Shown here piece after piece: positions 1 through 9,787 of a stretch of 48,242 nt of DNA (the stretch's first letter is position 1; the number at the start of each line of letters is the position of its first letter). Made by a program: the position numbers and the translations under genes. The stretch is taken from positions 1 through 48,242 of the forward strand of contig JAJKJU010000036.1 of assembly GCA_021153565.1 (NCBI GenBank). Reading direction: 5' to 3'. The notes below the pieces were generated by a model. The model was not told where the DNA came from, did no database searches, and saw only the letters and a list, made by a program, of their open reading frames with translations. This DNA comes from Rhizobacter sp. GTDB taxonomy: Bacteria; Pseudomonadota; Gammaproteobacteria; Burkholderiales; Burkholderiaceae_C.

Positions 1-97
1 AGCGCAGCCATAGCTTGGCTATGGCGAGCATTTGCAACGACGAGCAGGGGGCTTTTGGCGTGATGAGCGGGCATGATCGAAATACTCTCAGCCTCTG
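1..97 (-). repeat. 161-bp palindromic repeat, copy A (partial, cut by window start)
   Basis: This is the second half of the intergenic repeat family described at 6644-6804, in the same orientation as that copy. It starts at the inner part of the palindrome, shows the hairpin tip CCATAGC-TTG-GCTATGG, and ends with the terminal motif CTCTCAGCCTCT. Its end lies 89 bp before the argJ start, so any argJ promoter further upstream would have to be read through it. The first half is outside the window. Confidence 0.9.
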
Positions 98-185
98 AGC
101 CGGATCCACGGGTGTTGCTTGATGTGATGGCACTGGCTTGGTTGCTTTCTACAATGGCGACCTTCCTCATCGAGCGAGCCATTCC

Positions 186-1415
186 ATGCCCGTCAATCTC
201 AATGCCCCTGACCCGAATGACCTGCATCCCGTTCCCGGCGTGAAGCTAGGCATCGCGATGGCGGGTGTGCGCAAGGCCAACCGCCGCGACCTGACAGTGG
301 TGACGCTCGACGAAGGTTCGCAGGTCGCGGGCGTTTTCACTCGCAATCGCTTTTGCGCGGCGCCGGTGCAGTTGTGCCGCCAGCATCTTGCGGCCGATTC
401 GGCTTCGCGCGCGATCCTTATCAACACTGGCAATGCAAATGCCGGTACCGGCGAAGATGGCTTGGTGCGGGCGCTGTCGACTTGTGTCGCGCTGGCCCGA
501 AAGCTCGAGATCTCGCCGCAGCAGGTGCTGCCGTTTTCCACTGGCGTGATCATGGAGAGCCTGCCCAACGATCGCATCGAGGCGGGCCTGCCCGCGGCGC
601 TTGCCGACCTGCGCGAAGACAACTGGGGCGCGGCGGCCGAGGCCATCATGACCACCGACACCGTGCCGAAGGCCGCGTCGCGCCGCGTGCGTATCGGCGG
701 CAAGCAAGTCACGATCACCGGCATCAGCAAAGGCGCGGGGATGATCCGTCCGAACATGGCGACGATGCTGGGATTCGTTGCGACCGACGCTGTGATCGCG
801 CCGGCGCTGATGAAAGCGCTGGTGCATGAAGCTGCGAACCGGTCTTTCAACCGCATCACCATTGACGGCGATACGTCGACCAACGATTCCTTTCTGCTCA
901 TCGCGACGGGCAAGGCCGGCAACGATCCGGTCACGCGGTTCGACACCGCCGACGGCGACGCGTTACGCAAGGCGATCATCGAGGTCTGCGAACAGCTCGC
1001 CCAGGCCATCGTCCGCGATGGCGAGGGTGCGACCAAGTTCATCACCGTGCAGGTCGACGGTGGCAAGTCGGAACACGAATGCAAGCAAGTGGCCTATGCC
1101 ATTGCGCACTCGCCGCTCGTGAAGACAGCCTTCTTCGCCAGCGATCCCAACCTCGGCCGCATTTTGGCAGCGGTGGGCTACGCGGGCATCGACGACCTCG
1201 ACCAGACCTGCATCGATCTTTTCCTCGACGACGTCCACGTTGCGAAGGATGGGGGCCGCAATCCGACTTACCGCGAAGAAGACGGCCAGCGCGTGATGAA
1301 GCAAAGCGAGATCAATGTGCGTGTCGATCTGCATCGCGGGGACGAGACGGCCACCGTGTGGACCTGCGACCTCAGCTACGACTACGTGAAGATCAACGCG
1401 GACTACCGCAGTTGA
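186..1415 (+). CDS. argJ: Bifunctional glutamate N-acetyltransferase / N-acetylglutamate synthase (ArgJ)
   Basis: ArgJ moves the acetyl group from N-acetylornithine to glutamate, closing the cyclic arginine pathway in the cytoplasm; many versions also use acetyl-CoA. The 409-residue length fits the family. The autocleavage motif RPNMATMLG is present with Thr193 as the expected nucleophile, so the chain should split into alpha and beta subunits between Ala192 and Thr193. An NTGNANAGTG stretch near the N terminus also matches the family. The frame is open 16 codons upstream of the chosen ATG at 186. I prefer 186 because the downstream protein starts like known ArgJ proteins (MPVNL, then VPGVKLG). 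The gene stands alone, converging on ugpQ. Confidence 0.95.
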   Translation: MPVNLNAPDPNDLHPVPGVKLGIAMAGVRKANRRDLTVVTLDEGSQVAGVFTRNRFCAAPVQLCRQHLAADSASRAILINTGNANAGTGEDGLVRALSTCVALARKLEISPQQVLPFSTGVIMESLPNDRIEAGLPAALADLREDNWGAAAEAIMTTDTVPKAASRRVRIGGKQVTITGISKGAGMIRPNMATMLGFVATDAVIAPALMKALVHEAANRSFNRITIDGDTSTNDSFLLIATGKAGNDPVTRFDTADGDALRKAIIEVCEQLAQAIVRDGEGATKFITVQVDGGKSEHECKQVAYAIAHSPLVKTAFFASDPNLGRILAAVGYAGIDDLDQTCIDLFLDDVHVAKDGGRNPTYREEDGQRVMKQSEINVRVDLHRGDETATVWTCDLSYDYVKINADYRS

Positions 1416-1425
1416 TGCTTGTGAC

Positions 1426-1470
1426 TCCCTCTACCTCTTGTAGAACCTCTGGTAGAGACTGGTAGAGGGA
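1426..1470. terminator. Inverted repeat between convergent argJ and ugpQ
   Basis: Ten bases, TCCCTCTACC, pair perfectly with GGTAGAGGGA across a 25-base loop that itself carries extra copies of the (G)GTAGAG word. It sits 11 bp after the argJ stop and 22 bp from the ugpQ stop, where a two-way terminator is expected. There is no clear T-tract on either strand, so termination is inferred from position and stem only. Confidence 0.45.
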
Positions 1471-1491
1471 GGACAGTCCGCTGTCTTCAAG

Positions 1492-2241
1492 TCAAATACT
1501 TCGAAAATCTTCCGCAGAAAAGCGGTCGACTGCATCCGTGATGATGCCGTAGATGCCACAGTTGACCAGCCAGTGAGCAGTGGCGGGATCGTTGACGGTG
1601 TAGGTCAGGACCCGCATGCCGGCCCCATGGATCTGCGCAATCACGGCTGCATCGAGCACTCCGTGGTTGGCGACGATGGCGACGCAGCCGAAGTCTTGTG
1701 CCTCCTTGAGCCAGCCCTTGCACAGTGTGTCGAGCAAGAGGGCGCGAGGCAGATCAGGTTGAGCAGCTCGCGCTGCGGCCAATGCGTCGGCGCGGAAGGA
1801 GCTCAAGAGTGGCTTTGTCTCGCTCTGCGCCCAGTGCCGCGCTGCTTCATCGGCAACCACCCGGCCAGTCTCTGCTTCCGCACCCGGCGTGGGCTTGATC
1901 TCGATGTTGAGCGCGAAGCCGTTGCGCAGGCAATAGCCGGCGATGCCCGTGAGGCTCGGAATCGGCTCGCCGAGGAATGCGGGGCTGTGCCAGCCTCCCG
2001 CATCAATGCACGCGAGTTCGTTCCATGCCCTGTCGGCAGCCACTCCGCGTTCCGACGTCGTACGTTCCAGAGTTGCGTCGTGCAGGAGAAACGGCACGCC
2101 ATCGGCGCTCAGCTTCACATCGCACTCGAAGGCGCGATACCCATGCGCCGCCCCGACACGGAATGCCGCGAGTGTGTTCTCAGGTGCCAGCTTGCCGGCT
2201 CCGCGGTGCGCAATCCAGAACGGGTAGGGCCAATCCTTCAT
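1492..2241 (-). CDS. ugpQ: Glycerophosphodiester phosphodiesterase (UgpQ-like)
   Basis: The enzyme hydrolyses glycerophosphodiesters to glycerol-3-phosphate and an alcohol. The GDPD signature is clear: HRGAGKLAPENTLAAF near the N terminus, then ECDVKLSADGVPFLLHD, giving the metal-binding Glu/Asp and catalytic His residues. A C-terminal stretch ending in VNCGIYGIITDAVDRF is typical of the end of the TIM barrel. It has 249 residues if the ATG at 2241 (MKDWPYPFW) is used. An upstream in-frame start would add 13 residues without similarity and would run into the ugpC remnant, so it was not chosen. There is no signal peptide, so it is a cytoplasmic enzyme. The rest of the ugp transport operon is missing except for a tail fragment of ugpC just upstream. 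Confidence 0.9.
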   Translation of the reverse strand: MKDWPYPFWIAHRGAGKLAPENTLAAFRVGAAHGYRAFECDVKLSADGVPFLLHDATLERTTSERGVAADRAWNELACIDAGGWHSPAFLGEPIPSLTGIAGYCLRNGFALNIEIKPTPGAEAETGRVVADEAARHWAQSETKPLLSSFRADALAAARAAQPDLPRALLLDTLCKGWLKEAQDFGCVAIVANHGVLDAAVIAQIHGAGMRVLTYTVNDPATAHWLVNCGIYGIITDAVDRFSAEDFRSI

Positions 2242-2246
2242 CCCGA

Positions 2247-2378
2247 TCACACTCGTTGCTGGGTCGCAGCGTCGAACCAATGCAGATGCTGCGCGTCCAT
2301 ATGCGGAGTCAGCATGTCGCCGATGTGCGGCGACATGCCCATGCCATCGATGCGAACCGTGAAGAAATGGAACACCAT
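2247..2378 (-). pseudogene. 3' remnant of ugpC (glycerol-3-phosphate ABC transporter ATPase)
   Basis: About 43 codons ending 5 bp before the ugpQ start read like the very end of a UgpC/MalK-type ATPase TOBE domain. The final residues LHWFDAATQQRV match the usual 'L-H-x-F-D-A-x-T-G-x-R' ending, and a GDMLTPHM segment precedes them. No Walker motifs or other ATPase parts occur upstream. The tight spacing to ugpQ is what a ugpBAECQ operon would show. I infer that the operon was deleted down to this tail plus ugpQ. The similarity was judged by eye from a short segment. Confidence 0.5.
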
Positions 2379-2528
2379 GGCGATGTCACGTTCGCACGGC
2401 TCAATGTCATTGGTTCCTGCCGTTGTTGCTGGATGACGAAGAGTGTCGTGGAGAAGAAGACGGAGCAACGGGGGATTACCCCGCTGAAGAAACCTCAGTA
2501 CGCGAGCCCGCAGAACTGAGGGAAAACA

Positions 2529-2566
2529 CCCGTGCGTTACCATGGCCCCTTAAGTGCTGGCACGGG
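2529..2566 (+). promoter_or_regulatory. Inverted repeat in the leader of the DUF3683 gene
   Basis: CCCGTGC at 2529-2535 pairs with GCACGGG at 2560-2566, enclosing a 24-base spacer. It ends 21 bp before the ATG at 2588. It could be a leader hairpin or a protein-binding site; nothing in the sequence decides between them. Confidence 0.25.
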
Positions 2567-2587
2567 CCCGTTGAGGCTCGAATTTCG

Positions 2588-5500
2588 ATGAACGCACCCA
2601 CGATCCTGAACGAAATCGCCGGCGCTGCGGAGCTGGCCCACGGCGCGCCACGTCTGCGCGAGATCCCGTACAACTACACGTCATTCTCCGACCGCGAGAT
2701 CGTGATCCGCCTGTTGGGCGTGAGGGCCTGGGAGGTGCTCAATCGCCTGCGTGAAGAACGCCAGACCGGGCGATCGTCTCGCATGTTGTACGAGGTGCTG
2801 GGCGACATCTGGGTGGTCCAGCGCAACCCGTATCTGCAAGACGACATGCTGGACAACCCGCGTCGTCGCAAGCTGCTCATCGATGCGCTGCATCACCGGC
2901 TGCACGAGGTCGAAAAGCGGCGCAATCCGACGGCCGACGCAGAACGCGATCGCCATGTCGGCGAGTTGCTCAAGGCAGCCTCAAAGGCGATCGATTCCTT
3001 CGCCGAACAGTTCAAGGCCATTTACGACCTGCGCAAGCGCTCGACCAAGGTGCTGGGCAGGCACACCGCCAAGGACAACATCAAGTTCGACGGCTTGAGC
3101 CGTGTATCTCACGTGACCGATGCGACCGACTGGCGCGTTGAATATCCCTTCGTGGTGCTTACACCAGACACCGAGGCCGAAATGGCCGGGCTGGTCGGCG
3201 CGTGCATCGAGTTGGGCCTGACCATCATTCCGCGTGGGGGCGGCACGGGCTACACGGGCGGTGCGGTACCGCTGACCTGGAACAGTGCGGTCATGAACAC
3301 CGAGAAGCTCGAGGCCATGACGGGCGTCGAGATGATGACACTGCCCGGCATGGACCGCGAGGTGGCCACCATCTGGACCGAAGCCGGCGTCGTGACGCAG
3401 CGTGTGGCCGATGCGGCCGAGCGCGGCGGCTTCGTCTTCGCTGTGGACCCGACCTCGGCCGAGGCCTCGTGCGTTGGCGGCAACGTCGCGATGAACGCCG
3501 GGGGCAAGAAGGCCGTGCTCTGGGGCACTGCGCTCGACAACCTCGCGTCGTGGCGCATGGTCACGCCCGATGCCAAGTGGCTGGAAGTGGTTCGGCTGAA
3601 CCACAACATGGGCAAGATTCACGACGTTGACGTGGCGAGCTTCGAATGCCGCTACTACGATGCAACGGGCAAGGTTCTTGAGAGGACAGAGAAGCTCGAC
3701 ATCCCGGGCAAGATCTTCCGCAGGGAAGGCCTGGGCAAGGACGTCACCGACAAGTTCCTTGCCGGGCTGCCCGGCATACAGAAAGAAGGCTGCGACGGCC
3801 TCATCACGAGCTGCCGCTGGGTCGTGCACAAGATGCCGGCGCACACTCGAACGGTGTGCCTTGAGTTCTTCGGCAACGCGAAGGATGCCGTTCCTTCGAT
3901 CGTCGAGATCAAGGACTTCATGTTCGCGGAAGCGAAAGCAGGCGGTGCGATTCTGGCGGGCCTGGAGCATTTGGACGACCGCTATTTGAAGGCCGTCGGC
4001 TACGCGACCAAGAGCAAGCGCGGGACGTTGCCAAAGATGGTGCTGGTGGGCGACATCGCCGGCGACGACGGCGACGTCGTGGCGCGCGCGACGAGCGAAG
4101 TGGTCCGCATTGCCAACAGCCGCGCGGGCGAAGGCTTCGTCGCGGTGAGCGCCGAAGCGCGCAAGAAGTTCTGGCTCGACCGCAAACGCACAGCGGCCAT
4201 CAGCAAGCACACGAACGCGTTCAAGGTGAACGAGGACGTGGTGATTCCGCTGCCGCGCATGGGTGAGTACACAGAGGGCATCGAGCGGATCAACGTCGAG
4301 CTGTCCTTGCGAAACAAGCTGGCGCTGGTGAATGCGCTGGAAGAGTTTTTCCTGAGCGGGAACCTGCCACTGGGCAGGAGCGACGACGCCAACGACATTC
4401 CGGCGGCTGAGTTGCTGGAAGACCGTGTGCAGCAGGCCTTGTCCATGCTGCGCGAGGTGAGGGCACTGTGGCAGTGGACGATGGTGAATCTGGACGTTCC
4501 CGTTCAGGACGCATTGTCCAAGGCCGCAACGCCAGCGAGCGCCAGCATCCATGCGGCAGTGGAGCGGGCTCTGTCCAAGTCGCAGGCTTCCACTGCGGAG
4601 ACGGTATTCCAGATCGTTCAAGATCACCGCCTTCGTGCCTCATGGAAAGCGCAAATCCGCGCCCCCCTCCAGCAGATTTTCTCGGGCGCCGCCCTGTCGA
4701 CCATCGTCGACGCTGCCCAGAAGATTCACAAGGACATTCTCCGCGGACGCGTGTGGGTGGCCTTGCACATGCACGCAGGCGACGGCAACGTGCACACCAA
4801 CATCCCCGTCAACAGCGACAACTACCAAATGCTGCAGACGGCGCACGAAGCCGTGGCGCGCATCATGAAGCTGGCGCGTTCGCTCGATGGCGTGATCTCG
4901 GGCGAGCATGGCATCGGCATCACCAAGATCGAATTCCTGACTGACGACGAGCTGGCTAACTTCACTGCCTACAAAAGGCGGGTGGACCCCGAGGGGCGAT
5001 TCAACAAGGGCAAGCTGCTGCGCGGCTTCTCTGTCGACGGAATGGCGCTGCACGCCGACCTGACCAACGCCTACACGCCGAGCTTCGGGCTGATGGGCCA
5101 CGAGTCGCTCATCATGCAGCAGAGCGATATCGGCGACATCTCAAATTCCATCAAGGACTGCCTGCGCTGCGGCAAGTGCAAGCCGGTGTGCGCAACACAT
5201 GTGCCTCGCGCCAACCTGCTCTACAGCCCGCGCAACAAGATCCTCGCGACTTCGCTGCTCGTCGAAGCCTTCCTGTACGAAGAGCAGACGCGCCGTGGCG
5301 TGTCGATCAAGCACTGGGAAGAGTTCGAGGACGTGGCCGACCACTGCACGGTCTGCCACAAATGCGAGTCGCCATGCCCGGTGGACATCGACTTCGGCGA
5401 CGTGTCGATGAACATGCGCAACCTCTTGCGCAAGATGGGCAAGAAGAGCTTCCGTCCCGGCAACAAGATGGCAATGATGATGCTCAACGCCACCAATCCG

Positions 5501-6580
5501 GAGACCATCAAGCTGATGCGAACCGCGATGGTCGAGGTGGGCTTCCGTGCGCAACGTGCTGCCAACACCCTTCTGCGCGGTCTCGCGAACAAGCAGACGG
5601 CGGCACCGCCGTCGACAGTGGGCACGGCTGCGATCAAGGAGCAGGTGATCCACTTCATCAACAAGAAGCTGCCGGGCAACCTGCCGAAGAAGACGGCGCG
5701 TGCCTTGCTCGACATCGAGGACAAGAACTACGTCCCGATCATTCGCGATCCAAAGGCGACGACTGCGGAGACGGAGGCCGTCTTCTACTTCCCGGGGTGC
5801 GGGTCGGAGCGCTTGTTCTCGCAAGTGGGTCTCGCCACGCAGGCGATGCTCTGGCATGCCGGCGTGCAGACCGTGCTGCCGCCCGGCTACCTGTGCTGCG
5901 GCTATCCGCAGCGCGGCTCAGGCCAGTTCGACAAAGCCGAGAAGATCATCACTGACAACCGTGTGCTGTTCCATCGCGTGGCGAACACGCTCAACTACCT
6001 CGACATCAAGACCGTGGTGGTGAGCTGCGGCACCTGCTACGACCAGCTTCAGGGCTACCAGTTCGACAAGATTTTTCCGGGCTGCCGCATCATCGACATC
6101 CACGAGTACCTGCTCGAAAAGGGCATCACGCTCGACGCGGCGAACAGCGCGGGCGGGTATCTCTTCCACGACCCCTGCCACAGCCCCATGAAGCTGCAGG
6201 AGCCGATGAAAACGGTGAAGGCGCTCGTCGGCGACAACGTGAGGAAGAGCGAGCGCTGCTGCGGAGAAAGCGGCACGCTCGGCGTGACGCGGCCTGATAT
6301 TTCCACGCAGGTTCGCTTCCGCAAGGAAGAGGAATTGCGCAAGGATGAAGTGGCCTTGCGGGCAACTGGAGCGGTGCCGGAGAAGGGGGCGGTGAAGATC
6401 CTGACGTCATGCCCGAGCTGCTTGCAGGGCTTGTCGCGCTACACGGGCGACCTGAACAATGGGCTGCTCGAGGCGGACTACATCGTGGTCGAGATGGCGA
6501 ACCAGATTCTCGGGCCGGATTGGATGCCGGAGTATGTGGAGCGGGCGAACGAGGGCGGGATCGAGCGGGTTTTGGTGTGA
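2588..6580 (+). CDS. Large FAD-linked oxidase / iron-sulfur fusion protein (DUF3683 family, D-lactate dehydrogenase-like)
   Basis: This 1330-residue protein joins several electron-transfer modules. The N-terminal region of about 200 residues matches the DUF3683 type. It is followed by a PCMH-type FAD-binding domain ([13 protein letters not shown], then [19 protein letters not shown]) and an FAD-oxidase C-terminal domain ([25 protein letters not shown]). Two 4Fe-4S motifs follow, [11 protein letters not shown] near residue 858 and [12 protein letters not shown] near 919. Two CCG cysteine-rich units complete it (FPGCGSERL with CCGYPQ, and HDPCH with CCGESG). The likely role is oxidation of a 2-hydroxyacid such as D-lactate or glycolate with electrons passed towards quinone; the true substrate is not known to me. 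The ATG at 2588 begins [10 protein letters not shown]; the frame is open 55 codons further upstream but those residues look non-coding. Confidence 0.88.
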   Translation: MNAPTILNEIAGAAELAHGAPRLREIPYNYTSFSDREIVIRLLGVRAWEVLNRLREERQTGRSSRMLYEVLGDIWVVQRNPYLQDDMLDNPRRRKLLIDALHHRLHEVEKRRNPTADAERDRHVGELLKAASKAIDSFAEQFKAIYDLRKRSTKVLGRHTAKDNIKFDGLSRVSHVTDATDWRVEYPFVVLTPDTEAEMAGLVGACIELGLTIIPRGGGTGYTGGAVPLTWNSAVMNTEKLEAMTGVEMMTLPGMDREVATIWTEAGVVTQRVADAAERGGFVFAVDPTSAEASCVGGNVAMNAGGKKAVLWGTALDNLASWRMVTPDAKWLEVVRLNHNMGKIHDVDVASFECRYYDATGKVLERTEKLDIPGKIFRREGLGKDVTDKFLAGLPGIQKEGCDGLITSCRWVVHKMPAHTRTVCLEFFGNAKDAVPSIVEIKDFMFAEAKAGGAILAGLEHLDDRYLKAVGYATKSKRGTLPKMVLVGDIAGDDGDVVARATSEVVRIANSRAGEGFVAVSAEARKKFWLDRKRTAAISKHTNAFKVNEDVVIPLPRMGEYTEGIERINVELSLRNKLALVNALEEFFLSGNLPLGRSDDANDIPAAELLEDRVQQALSMLREVRALWQWTMVNLDVPVQDALSKAATPASASIHAAVERALSKSQASTAETVFQIVQDHRLRASWKAQIRAPLQQIFSGAALSTIVDAAQKIHKDILRGRVWVALHMHAGDGNVHTNIPVNSDNYQMLQTAHEAVARIMKLARSLDGVISGEHGIGITKIEFLTDDELANFTAYKRRVDPEGRFNKGKLLRGFSVDGMALHADLTNAYTPSFGLMGHESLIMQQSDIGDISNSIKDCLRCGKCKPVCATHVPRANLLYSPRNKILATSLLVEAFLYEEQTRRGVSIKHWEEFEDVADHCTVCHKCESPCPVDIDFGDVSMNMRNLLRKMGKKSFRPGNKMAMMMLNATNPETIKLMRTAMVEVGFRAQRAANTLLRGLANKQTAAPPSTVGTAAIKEQVIHFINKKLPGNLPKKTARALLDIEDKNYVPIIRDPKATTAETEAVFYFPGCGSERLFSQVGLATQAMLWHAGVQTVLPPGYLCCGYPQRGSGQFDKAEKIITDNRVLFHRVANTLNYLDIKTVVVSCGTCYDQLQGYQFDKIFPGCRIIDIHEYLLEKGITLDAANSAGGYLFHDPCHSPMKLQEPMKTVKALVGDNVRKSERCCGESGTLGVTRPDISTQVRFRKEEELRKDEVALRATGAVPEKGAVKILTSCPSCLQGLSRYTGDLNNGLLEADYIVVEMANQILGPDWMPEYVERANEGGIERVLV

Positions 6581-6585
6581 AGACC

Positions 6586-6618
6586 GGTCCCGGCGTTTCA
6601 CAAATGAAAACCGGGATC
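6586..6618 (+). terminator. Hairpin after the DUF3683 oxidase gene
   Basis: GGTCCCGG-C-GTTTCA pairs with TGAAA-A-CCGGGATC around a CAAA loop, beginning 6 bp after the stop codon. The stem of about 13-14 pairs contains one bulge on each side. No T-run follows, so it is a candidate rather than a proven intrinsic terminator. Confidence 0.45.
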
Positions 6619-6643
6619 GCGTTTGCGTCAAGACCCTCGAGTC

Positions 6644-6804
6644 AGAGGCTGAGAGTTTTTCGAGCGTGCCCGAGCAGCACGTCAAAAGGCGCCTGATCGA
6701 GGCGCAAAGCGCAGCCATAGCTCGTGCTATGGCGAGCATTTGCAACCACGAGCAGGGGTCTTTTGGCGTGATGAGCGGGCATGATCGAAATACTCTCAGC
6801 CTCT
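6644..6804 (-). repeat. 161-bp palindromic repeat, copy B (complete)
   Basis: This is a complete copy. It begins AGAGGCTGAGAG and ends with the inverse CTCTCAGCCTCT. The two halves of about 80 bp are imperfect inverted copies of each other, sharing blocks such as GCACGTCAAAAGGCGCCTG. The tip is CCATAGC-TCGT-GCTATGG. It lies between two convergent genes and its last base is one base from the stop codon of the minus-strand solute-binding protein gene. Copies A, B and F share one orientation and C, D and E the other (called + here). Confidence 0.93.
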
Positions 6805-6805
6805 C

Positions 6806-7789
6806 TCACTCCGCCGACAACCCCCGCTCCTTGATCAGCTTGTGCCAGAACGCCGTCTCGTTCCGCAGGAACGCAGCCAGCGCAGGCCCGTCGGACGGCG
6901 TCACTTCCAACCCAAAATCCTCCAACCGAGCCTTCACATCCGGCGTCGTGATCGCCTTGTTCATCTCCGCCGTCAGCCTCGCCACAATCTCCGGTGCCGT
7001 GCCCTTGGGCACGAAGAGCGCCTGCCACGCCGTCACGTCGAAGTCCTTGATGCCGATCTCATCCAGCGTTGGCACATCGGGTTGCGACGGGATGCGCTTC
7101 TTTGACATCACCGCCAGCGCCTTGACCTTGCCGCTGCGAATCTGCGGCAAGCCGGCGGCCGTGTCGAGCACCATCATCGGCACCTGCCAGCCGATGACGT
7201 CTTGCACCGCCGGTGCCGTGCCGCGATAAGGCACGTGCACGACGAAGGCCTTGGTACGGTCCTTGAGCAGTTCCATGGCCAGGTGGTGCGGGCTGCCGAT
7301 GCCCGGCGATGCATAGCTGTACTTGCCCGGGTTCTTCTTGATCTCGTCGAGCAACTGGCTGGCGCTCGTGAAGCCAGAGTTCGGATTCACCGCGAGGATC
7401 AACGGAAAGCGTGCCATGAAGCCGACCGGCACCAGGTCTTTCGGGTCGTAGGGCAGCTTCTTGTACATCGCACTGTGGAACACCATCGCGCCGTTGTCGC
7501 CGGTCACGATCGTGTAGCCGTCGGGCGCTGACTTCGCTGCGTTGTCCGTGCCGATGATGCCGGCCGCGCCGGGGCGGTTGTCGATCACGATCGTCTGGCC
7601 GAGTTGCTTGCCGAGTTGCGGCGCCAGCTGACGTGCGAGGAAATCGGATCCGCCGCCTGCCGGGTAGGCCACCACCCAGCGGATCGGCTTTGCGGGCCAG
7701 CCCTGCGCAAAGCTGCCGAGAGGCATGGCAATAGCGGCGGATGCCGCGGCGAGGGCGAGCGCGCTGCGGCGCGTGATGGGCTGCGTCAT
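6806..7789 (-). CDS. Tripartite tricarboxylate transporter substrate-binding protein (Bug family)
   Basis: This 327-residue periplasmic binding protein belongs to the Bug/TctC family that is greatly expanded in Burkholderiales. A twin-arginine-like leader (ITRRSALALAAASA, cleavage probably after SFA) is followed by the family start WPAKPIRWVVAYPAGGGSDFLAR and the motifs IDNRPGAAGIIGTD and SAPDGYTI. Such proteins hand carboxylates or related small molecules to a TctAB membrane pair, but no tctA or tctB gene is next to it, so it is an orphan whose ligand cannot be told. Its 3' end abuts repeat copy B. It is divergent from the HIT gene. Confidence 0.92.
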   Translation of the reverse strand: MTQPITRRSALALAAASAAIAMPLGSFAQGWPAKPIRWVVAYPAGGGSDFLARQLAPQLGKQLGQTIVIDNRPGAAGIIGTDNAAKSAPDGYTIVTGDNGAMVFHSAMYKKLPYDPKDLVPVGFMARFPLILAVNPNSGFTSASQLLDEIKKNPGKYSYASPGIGSPHHLAMELLKDRTKAFVVHVPYRGTAPAVQDVIGWQVPMMVLDTAAGLPQIRSGKVKALAVMSKKRIPSQPDVPTLDEIGIKDFDVTAWQALFVPKGTAPEIVARLTAEMNKAITTPDVKARLEDFGLEVTPSDGPALAAFLRNETAFWHKLIKERGLSAE

Positions 7790-7896
7790 GGAGTCCTTCC
7801 GCGATGAGGTGGCGCATCTTAATCATGCCCTTCGCGTGGCCGTGCGCCTGCCGACGCCATGTGCAGAGCGCCGAAGGGTACGCTGATAATGCGGCG

Positions 7897-8361
7897 ATGC
7901 CCGCGCCACCCGTCTTCAAACCCGCCCACGATGCCATTGCAGGCTGCGATCTTTGCGTCGCCCCTGGCGGAGTCCTTGTCTGGTCTCAGGCCGATTGGCG
8001 TGTCATCCGCGTCGATGATGCGGCGCATCCCGCCTTCTATCGCGTGGTCTGCAATCGCCACGTGCGCGAATTCTCGGACCTGGCACCCGCGGAACGCCGG
8101 CGATGCATGGACCTCGTCTGCGCAATCGAACGCGTGCTGATCGACAAACTCACACCGACCAAGATCAACATCGCCGCCTTGGGCAACATGGTCCCGCACC
8201 TGCACTGGCATGTCATCGCGCGCTTCGAATGGGACAGCCATTTCCCGAATCCCGTGTGGGGTGACAAGCTGCGCGATCCGTTGCCGTCGCCCATGCAGCG
8301 CCTTGCGATGACCACGGAGCAACTCGACACTGCTGTCATTGCCGCCTTGTCGACCTGCTGA
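7897..8361 (+). CDS. HIT family protein (histidine-triad nucleotide hydrolase-like)
   Basis: This 154-residue cytoplasmic protein carries the histidine triad in NMVPHLHWHVIARF, preceded by the conserved KINIAALGN segment. HIT proteins hydrolyse nucleoside phosphoramidates or dinucleotides; the substrate of this branch is unclear to me. The ATG at 7897 (MPAPPVFKP) was chosen over an in-frame start 31 codons earlier, because the upstream residues look like random translation of the divergent promoter region shared with the Bug gene. It forms a run with the DUF971 and ubiE genes, a neighbourhood I recall as usual in Burkholderiales. Here repeat copy C separates it from DUF971. Confidence 0.88.
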   Translation: MPAPPVFKPAHDAIAGCDLCVAPGGVLVWSQADWRVIRVDDAAHPAFYRVVCNRHVREFSDLAPAERRRCMDLVCAIERVLIDKLTPTKINIAALGNMVPHLHWHVIARFEWDSHFPNPVWGDKLRDPLPSPMQRLAMTTEQLDTAVIAALSTC

Positions 8362-8391
8362 TCAGGGCATTCCCCTTCGCTACACTGGCTA

Positions 8392-8551
8392 AGAGGCAAA
8401 GAGTTTTTCGATCATGCCCGCTCATCACGCCAAAAGACCCCTGCTCGTCGTTGCAAATGCTCGCCATAGCTAAGCTATGGCTGCGCTTTGCGCCTAGATC
8501 AAGCGCCTTTTGACGTGCTGCTCGGACACGTTCGAAATACTCTCAGCCTCT
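8392..8551 (+). repeat. 161-bp palindromic repeat, copy C (160 bp)
   Basis: This copy lies between the HIT stop (31 bp before it) and the DUF971 start (37 bp after it). Its left end is slightly diverged (AGAGGCAAAGAGTTTTTCG), while the right end keeps CTCTCAGCCTCT. The tip is CCATAGC-TAA-GCTATGG. The reading frame that is open through some copies is closed here by TAA and TAG, which argues against a conserved peptide. Confidence 0.92.
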
Positions 8552-8587
8552 CAGACGCTTCATCGAGCACATCCCGAGCAAGAGCCC

Positions 8588-9004
8588 ATGGCCGGCCTGA
8601 CCCCTCAAACACCCCAGCCCACCTCGATTACCGTTCATCAGCAGTCGCGGGTGCTCGAGGTCGGTTTTGCCGATGGCCAGCAGTTCCGCATTCCTTTCGA
8701 GCTGATGCGCGTGTATTCGCCGTCGGCCGAAGTGCAGGGCCACGGACCGGGGCAGGAAGTGCTGCAGACTGGCAAGCGCGAGGTGGACATCATCTCCCTC
8801 GCCCCGGTTGGCAACTACGCCGTGCAACCGACGTTCTCCGACGGGCACGATACGGGCATCTTCTCCTGGGACTACCTCTACCATCTCGGCTCGCAGCAAG
8901 TCGATTTGTGGCGCAAGTACGAGGCACGGCTGGCCGAAGCTGGCGTGTCGCGTGATGCCGATATGCCAGCCAAGGCCGGATCGGCCTGCGGTCACCACCA
9001 CTGA
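8588..9004 (+). CDS. DUF971 domain protein (gamma-butyrobetaine hydroxylase N-terminal-like)
   Basis: This is a small protein of 138 residues. The DUF971 pattern is visible: an initial beta region [27 protein letters not shown], and near the end [12 protein letters not shown]. The C-terminal tail has two His pairs (CGHHH). It lies 8 bp upstream of ubiE. The family is linked by context to iron-sulfur or quinone metabolism, but no reaction has been firmly assigned to my knowledge. The ATG at 8588 (MAGLTPQTP) was chosen because the frame upstream of it runs into repeat copy C. Confidence 0.88.
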   Translation: MAGLTPQTPQPTSITVHQQSRVLEVGFADGQQFRIPFELMRVYSPSAEVQGHGPGQEVLQTGKREVDIISLAPVGNYAVQPTFSDGHDTGIFSWDYLYHLGSQQVDLWRKYEARLAEAGVSRDADMPAKAGSACGHHH

Positions 9005-9012
9005 GCAGGACC

Positions 9013-9744
9013 ATGAGCGAAACCCATTTCGGCTTCCAGAAGGTCGACGAAACCCAGAAGGCGAGCCGCGTGCGCAGCGTCTTTGATTCCGTCGCGTCCA
9101 AGTACGACGTGATGAACGACCTCATGTCCATGGGCTTGCACCGCGCCTGGAAGGCCTACACCGTGGGCGTCGCCAACGTCCGCTTGGGTGACCGGGTGCT
9201 GGACATTGCCGGCGGCACCGGTGATCTGGCCAAGGCCTTTGCAAAGAAGGTCGGCCCGACCGGCACCGTGGTGCACACCGACATCAACGAAGCCATGTTG
9301 CGCCAAGGCCGTGATCGCCTGCTCGACGAGGGGCTGGTGCTGCCCACATCCATCTGCGATGCCGAGGCGCTGCCTTTCGCGACTGGCAGCTTCGATCTTG
9401 TCACGGTGGCCTTCGGTCTGCGCAACATGACGCACAAGGAGCGGGCCCTGGCCGAAATGAACCGCGTGCTGCGCGTCGGTGGGCGCTTGCTGGTGCTCGA
9501 GTTTTCGAAGGTGGCCGCGCCGCTTCAAAAGCCCTATGACTGGTACTCGTTCAAGGTGCTGCCTCGCCTGGGGCAATGGGTGGCTGGCGATGCCGAGAGC
9601 TACCGCTACCTGGCGGAGTCCATCCGCATGCACCCGGGGCAGGCCGAGCTCAAGGAAATGATGAAAGCGGCCGGGTTCGGGCATGTGGATGTGCACAACC
9701 TGAGCGCGGGCGTTGTCGCCCTGCATGCCGGCATCAAGTGCTGA
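9013..9744 (+). CDS. ubiE: Ubiquinone/menaquinone biosynthesis C-methyltransferase UbiE
   Basis: UbiE adds a methyl group from S-adenosylmethionine to the quinol ring during ubiquinone (and menaquinone) synthesis. The 243-residue chain shows the family opening [19 protein letters not shown] and [17 protein letters not shown], the SAM-binding loop [12 protein letters not shown], and [16 protein letters not shown]. It closely follows DUF971 and is probably co-transcribed with it. In related genomes I would expect a Tim44-like gene, an SCP2-like ubiJ and ubiB downstream. Here repeat copy D and the EPS locus follow instead. Confidence 0.96.
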   Translation: MSETHFGFQKVDETQKASRVRSVFDSVASKYDVMNDLMSMGLHRAWKAYTVGVANVRLGDRVLDIAGGTGDLAKAFAKKVGPTGTVVHTDINEAMLRQGRDRLLDEGLVLPTSICDAEALPFATGSFDLVTVAFGLRNMTHKERALAEMNRVLRVGGRLLVLEFSKVAAPLQKPYDWYSFKVLPRLGQWVAGDAESYRYLAESIRMHPGQAELKEMMKAAGFGHVDVHNLSAGVVALHAGIKC

Positions 9745-9787
9745 TCTCCGGGGCGCGCTCGTGCCACCGAAGCGCCGTCCTGGTCTG

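Noticed and set aside
2556-2572. TGGCACGGG word as a sigma-54 site before the FAD-oxidase gene
   Set aside because: The -12 part is missing at the required distance, and the bases are better explained by the inverted repeat at 2529-2566.
2981-4627. A 548-codon antisense open frame inside the FAD-oxidase gene
   Set aside because: It lies wholly opposite a clear gene with recognisable domains, and its translation is rich in His, Arg and Ala without motifs, as expected for a high-GC shadow frame.
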